Shown here piece by piece: positions 6,048 to 6,214 of a stretch of 6,214 nt of DNA. Made by a program: the position numbers and the translations under genes. Under the pieces are notes generated by a model, which saw only the letters and a program-made list of their open reading frames with translations, did not search any database and was not told the origin of the DNA. Origin of the DNA: Dehalococcoidia bacterium (GTDB taxonomy: Bacteria > Chloroflexota > Dehalococcoidia > GIF9 > UBA5629); NCBI GenBank assembly GCA_028715025.1, contig JAQTLG010000106.1, positions 1-6,214 of the forward strand. Direction: 5' to 3'. How positions within the stretch are numbered: the stretch's first letter is position 1; each line of letters opens with the position of its first letter.

Positions 6048-6214
6048 CTACTTACTGCGTACCCGCATAACAAGTACAAGCACAATAATCACGAGGATGG
6101 CGCCGATGGCGATGATGACCCAGACCCACAGCGGGGTTGCAGGCTCTGAAGGTGCAGGCGCCGGAGGTTCCGGAGCCGCTTCAGTCTGCAGGCTGAAGGT
6201 GGCGGACCAATCAC
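6048..6214 (-). CDS. C-terminus of a membrane-anchored surface protein (partial)
   Basis: Only the last 55 codons are in the window; the gene enters from the right edge on the minus strand and ends at TAG (6050-6048). The visible peptide starts DWSATFSLQTEA and passes through a low-complexity Pro/Ala/Glu/Ser linker of about 20 residues. It then enters a strongly hydrophobic helix from LWVWVIIAIGAILV through IIVLVLV, and ends with a short basic tail MRVRSK. This layout (extracellular part, flexible linker, single helix, positive residues inside) fits a protein held to the membrane by its C-terminus, as is common for large secreted or surface proteins. No LPxTG-type sorting motif is visible. 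The function of the main body is unknown because it lies outside the window. The gene is convergent with nadC and shares its terminator. Confidence 0.75.
   Translation of the reverse strand, partial: DWSATFSLQTEAAPEPPAPAPSEPATPLWVWVIIAIGAILVIIVLVLVMRVRSK

Overview
The window is a compact bacterial chromosomal segment of roughly 50% GC with no mobile element, CRISPR array, tRNA or rRNA. The proteins and the gene style fit an anaerobic Chloroflexota, possibly of the Dehalococcoidia type. This placement rests on general resemblance, including a surface protein ending in a Pro/Ala/Glu linker, one membrane helix and a short basic tail. It has not been tested by any search.

Layout, left to right. 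Positions 1-178 hold the end of a plus-strand malonyl-CoA:ACP transacylase (fabD). It is followed by nusB (222-653) and a small acyl-carrier-protein-like gene (692-949). A very long minus-strand gene, mfd (946-4299), converges on this group, and its stop codon overlaps the stop codon of the ACP-like gene. A 292-base divergent intergenic region (4300-4591) separates mfd from a plus-strand pair: tspO (4592-5080) and nadC (5097-5957). nadC starts at TTG behind a good Shine-Dalgarno. A strong, near-symmetric hairpin terminator (6019-6047) closes this pair. It also serves the minus-strand gene entering from the right edge (6048-6214), of which only the C-terminal membrane anchor is visible.

How the genes relate. 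fabD loads malonyl groups onto acyl carrier protein, nusB acts in rRNA transcription antitermination and mfd couples transcription to DNA repair. nadC makes nicotinate mononucleotide for NAD, and tspO is a five-helix tetrapyrrole/sterol-binding membrane protein. Most of this is housekeeping content.

The outstanding oddity is the ACP-like gene between nusB and mfd. It keeps the overall ACP fold signature, but the DSL motif that carries the 4'-phosphopantetheine serine reads Asp-Pro-Asp. It therefore cannot be converted to a holo-ACP at the normal site. It also has its own promoter-like sequence with a perfect TATAAT, so it may be expressed for a non-canonical role.
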